From Hyphomicrobium sp. 99 (GTDB lineage: Bacteria; Pseudomonadota; Alphaproteobacteria; Rhizobiales; Hyphomicrobiaceae), in contig NZ_KQ031382.1 in the NCBI RefSeq assembly GCF_000384335.2, forward strand, positions 3,855,545 to 3,919,544: DNA of 64,000 bases. The letters run 5' to 3'. The notes beneath the pieces are model-generated. The model was not told the origin of the DNA, ran no database searches, and saw only the letters and a list, made by a program, of their open reading frames with translations. This document shows, in pieces, positions 63,820-64,000 of the stretch. Every line of letters starts with the position of its first letter. Within the stretch, counting starts at the first letter, position 1. Position numbers and translations under genes: made by a program.

Positions 63820-64000
63820 ATGACCGACCGACTTTTTATGAACGAGATGAGCTGGACCACCTATCAAAAGCGAATTGAAGGTGGCGCTCTCATTCTTTTG
63901 CCGGTGGGAGCAACCGAGCAGCACGGACCGCACTTGCCGATGGGAACAGACGTGATGCTGGCAACGGCCGTCGCGGTCGACGTTGCCAAGCAGCTCGACG
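63820..64000 (+). CDS. Creatininase family hydrolase (partial)
   Basis: Only about 60 codons are present; the rest lies beyond the right edge. The ATG at 63820 follows AAGGAAG. PVGATEQHGPHLPMGTD contains metal ligands Glu33, His35 and Asp44, matching creatininase-family metallohydrolases (creatininase, MftE, FAPy deformylase, IolN). It is 12 nt past the second dehydrogenase in the same operon, so it may cleave a ring or amide formed by them. Confidence 0.85.
   Translation, partial: MTDRLFMNEMSWTTYQKRIEGGALILLPVGATEQHGPHLPMGTDVMLATAVAVDVAKQLD

Overview
The window looks like the chromosome of a GC-rich alphaproteobacterium of the Hyphomicrobiales type (Hyphomicrobium or a relative). The evidence is a long FtsZ with a proline/glutamine-rich tail, a complete dcw cluster ending in lpxC, a type A RNase P RNA, and DUF2852, DUF2189 and extensin-like genes typical of that order. 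No tRNA, rRNA, CRISPR array, transposase or phage gene was seen.

Region 1 (1-19,791, all minus strand) is a complete division and cell-wall cluster. It is transcribed from right to left as mraZ, rsmH, ftsL, ftsI, murE, murF, mraY, murD, ftsW, murG, murC, murB, ddl, ftsQ, ftsA, ftsZ and lpxC (partial). The genes overlap or are closely spaced. Together they make the lipid-linked peptidoglycan precursor and the septal synthesis machinery; lpxC adds lipid A. Upstream of mraZ lie three TGGGN boxes at exact 10-nt spacing, matching the MraZ operator pattern.

Region 2 (20.2-32.9 kb) holds a DUF2189 membrane protein, rnpB with a readable promoter, and a cluster of 31-nt REP-like palindromes. It continues with a single-chain ethanolamine ammonia-lyase (EutB fused to EutC) and a small cysteine-rich secreted protein. 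After these come a secreted pentapeptide-repeat protein, an EptA-type phosphoethanolamine transferase, and a muramoyl amidase coupled to a DjlA-like co-chaperone. The region ends with two related DUF2852-like proteins, two small zinc-binding-type proteins, a TetR regulator and an extensin-like protein.

Region 3 (33.4-49 kb) is mostly metabolic: an alpha/beta hydrolase, an NDUFS6-like zinc protein, an FAD monooxygenase coupled to a NUDIX hydrolase, MarC and a class I amidotransferase. It also has glutaryl-CoA dehydrogenase coupled to a CoA transferase, a GAF-GGDEF-EAL protein, OpgD, a GapN-like aldehyde dehydrogenase without the usual general-base glutamate, and a YdeP-type molybdoenzyme coupled to a small partner.

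Region 4 (49-58.4 kb) resembles a stress-tolerance island: CreA, two more cysteine-rich secreted proteins (one with a histone-like Lys/Ala tail), an eRF1-like protein, Hsp20, Lon, a cation diffusion facilitator, a cytochrome c fusion, a cupin and a HugZ-like protein.

Region 5 (58.4-64 kb) is a LysR gene divergent from an operon for a SsuA/TauA-type ABC importer, two short-chain dehydrogenases and a creatininase-family hydrolase cut by the window end. This is probably an uptake and catabolic pathway whose substrate cannot be read from the sequence.
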